A stretch of 25,751 bases of DNA from the NCBI GenBank assembly GCA_002179805.1, contig NAVB01000951.1, positions 1-25,751 of the forward strand, written 5' to 3'. The number at the start of each line of letters is the position of its first letter. The first letter of the stretch is position 1. A model generated the notes under the pieces. The model made no database searches. It worked only from the letters and a program-made list of their open reading frames with translations, and was not told where the DNA came from. The position numbers were made by a program, and so were the translations under genes. The DNA is from Acanthamoeba lenticulata. Taxonomy: Eukaryota; Discosea; Longamoebia; Acanthamoebidae. This document shows, in pieces, positions 24,391 to 25,751 of this stretch.

Positions 24391-25080
24391 TTATGGCTGT
24401 CGTCGTTTCAGTTGCACAGTAAGACGGAAGCTCTCGCAGCTGCTTGCTCCTCGCTTCTGTATTTGCTCTCGCCAGTCGCGGCACGCGTAGTTGAGGCTCG
24501 CCGTGTCCTTGACCTTCACAAGGTCTCCCTCGCTATCGAGGTAGGTGAGCTCTACTTCCTCGCCGCGCTTGGCGAAGCCGTAGATTGCCTCAAGCTGGGC
24601 AAAAAGACGTGCAAAGTCTGGTCGTGACTCGTCGAGCTGCAACAAAGAGACATCCGAGCAAGCGCCGTGTTCCTCGTAGACGCACTTGACGGCCAGGGTG
24701 CCGAACAACGCACTCCACGCCAACGACGTGTTTGAGGGAAGGGGTGAGGCGCTTGTTGATGACCTTGGCCTCGTTCTTACTGAAATGCTCGAGCTGCTCC
24801 TCAAGAGCTCTGTTTGGTTGTCCGCGTGGTCGTCGGAGGAGCGCTGGCGTTGAGGTGAAGGCGTGCCTGGCCGAAGTTTCTTACATGCGTTGCCTCGAGG
24901 CTCCAGCCCGGCCAGGGAACTTCTGAGGTCGTCTTTGTGAAGCAGCTCAGTCCTTCTTTTGAACTTGCTAATCAACTTGTCAAGCTTGCTGGTGGATGAA
25001 GACCACTTGGGCACGGTGTCTATGGCCTTGTGGCTAGGCCAGGCGCTGATGTCTGAACTTGAGCTTCTGAGGCGGGACAT
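24391..25080 (-). CDS. PB1-domain protein
   Basis: A single open frame of 229 residues on the minus strand. The C-terminal part, about 128-226, is a PB1 domain: it starts with a strand holding Lys132 (LAVKCVYEEHG), has a central helix (FARLFAQLEAIYGF) and an acidic OPCA-type loop (LTYLDSEGDLVKVKD), and ends with SFRLTVQLK. PB1 domains pair with one another front to back, so this protein probably acts as an adaptor; having both a Lys and an acidic loop would let it bind on either face. The first 127 residues are Ser/Arg-rich and have no domain. Between about 24840 and 24740 another frame reads a more helix-like segment (NRALEEQLEHFSKNEAKVIN) with better codon use and a possible donor (GTAAGA), so the real gene may have an intron or a sequence error there. 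Confidence 0.72.
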   Translation of the reverse strand: MSRLRSSSSDISAWPSHKAIDTVPKWSSSTSKLDKLISKFKRRTELLHKDDLRSSLAGLEPRGNACKKLRPGTPSPQRQRSSDDHADNQTELLRSSSSISVRTRPRSSTSASPLPSNTSLAWSALFGTLAVKCVYEEHGACSDVSLLQLDESRPDFARLFAQLEAIYGFAKRGEEVELTYLDSEGDLVKVKDTASLNYACRDWREQIQKRGASSCESFRLTVQLKRRQP

Positions 25081-25381
25081 TGTGTTTATGTGTCAGTGGC
25101 GTTCGTTTGAGTAGAATAAGACCAGCCTCCCAGAGTGTATCCCAGGGACGCGTTCTTCAGACCAAAAGGAAGTCTTGGTCTATCACCTCGAACCACCTGG
25201 GGTCAAGCTGCTGGCAAGGCATGGTGTACTTTTCTCCACAAGGGAAGCGATGACGCCACTTTGCGTTTGGTCCGCCCCGCAGAGGAGGTAACGAACCGGT
25301 GCTAAGAGGCACCTCCTCAGTTCAGGTTGAGCTTTTGCCACAGATCGACGTCGCGAGCTATTTCCCGAATTTGCAGTACAT
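25081..25381. other. Intergenic region with a small hairpin
   Basis: No coding signal is convincing. Two complementary arms, GAGGAGGT at 25282-25289 and ACCTCCTC at 25311-25318, can pair, and inside them GGTGC and GCACC can also pair. This may be chance. The region should hold the 5' leader and promoter of the PB1 gene and the 3' end of the next gene. Confidence 0.45.
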
Positions 25382-25751
25382 TTATCGGCAAAGTCTGTAC
25401 AAAAAAGGAGCCAGGAAGGATCCTTTTGGGAGGCCCAGGAGCCCAGGAGCCCAGGAGTCTCTCCTCCTCAATGCACGTAGGCTTCCGAACCACCTTTGCC
25501 CTTCAAGATGTACTTGCTTACAATCAGAGAGATGTCGGCAAACCTGTTCCATTGCACCGCTGTGAGATGCAGATAAAATGTAAAACAAAAAAGGAGTCAC
25601 CAATCAAAAGTACCTGATTGGCTTCTCCACGTAGTCGTTCATGCCACTGTCAAAGCAGAGCTTCTCATTCTCTTCGTTTCGATTGTTGGCAGTAACGGCC
25701 ACGATGGGTATCGTCACGTTCTTCTCCTGACGCAGGATGCGGGTTGCCTCG
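25382..25751 (-). CDS. Response-regulator receiver domain, C-terminal end (partial)
   Basis: Two exons on the minus strand, 25751-25614 (cut by the window edge) and 25559-25382, with a 54-base GT-AG intron in phase. The first shows the second half of a CheY-like receiver: NVTIPIVAVTANN with the conserved Thr, then the CFDSGMNDYVEKPI segment with the conserved Lys. The phospho-acceptor Asp would lie outside the window. In such genomes this domain usually ends a hybrid histidine kinase, which is the likeliest identity. The last exon adds about 59 residues that are not part of the fold, including a Trp/Leu/Gly-rich stretch encoded by a tandem repeat. That exon is less certain than the first. Confidence 0.78.
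25433..25456. repeat. Three tandem copies of GCCCAGGA
   Basis: Three perfect 8-base copies in a row, with a partial fourth unit. They lie in the proposed last exon of the receiver protein gene. A copy-number change would shift its reading frame, because 8 is not a multiple of 3. Confidence 0.8.

Overview
The window looks like nuclear DNA from a compact, GC-rich protist genome, most likely an Acanthamoeba-like amoebozoan. The evidence is that genes are cut by many short GT-AG introns (54 to 135 nt, several T-rich), exons have strongly GC-rich third codon positions, genes lie on both strands with gaps of roughly 100 to 700 bp, and the recognisable proteins are eukaryotic (SMC5, RAD51, POP5, a SNF2/RING helicase). 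The taxon is an inference; no marker gene proves it. All exon models below were built by hand from splice sites, codon phase and conserved motifs.

Left third (1-6560): a possible tail of an upstream gene; a plus-strand gene joining a sulfite-oxidase-like molybdopterin domain to leucine-rich repeats; a plus-strand Ser/Gln-rich, probably nuclear protein; a minus-strand M28 metallopeptidase with all metal-site motifs but no N-terminal part; and, directly upstream of it, a five-exon minus-strand gene of unknown function with less GC-rich codons.

Middle (6560-10640): poorly preserved DNA. It holds a broken ankyrin gene with F-box-like sequence (minus), several short coding-like fragments on both strands with frame breaks, one at a 15-base homopolymer, and a 197-bp element bounded by imperfect inverted repeats. 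I could not assemble an intact gene here.

Right part (10660-25751): well preserved genes. In order: a 12-exon SNF2/RING helicase of the Rad5/Rad16/Uls1 type (plus), a weak small plus-strand candidate, SMC5 in 26 exons (minus), POP5 (plus, sharing a 230-bp promoter region with SMC5), a Cys-rich single-pass membrane protein (plus), RAD51 in four exons (minus), a PB1-domain protein (minus), and the last exons of a response-regulator receiver protein (minus, cut by the window edge).

Three of these genes (helicase, SMC5, RAD51) act in homologous recombination and replication-fork repair, and Smc5/6 and Uls1/Rad5-type enzymes are both linked to SUMO or ubiquitin signalling. POP5 works in RNase P/MRP. 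The peptidase and membrane protein have no visible link to them. The clustering may be chance.
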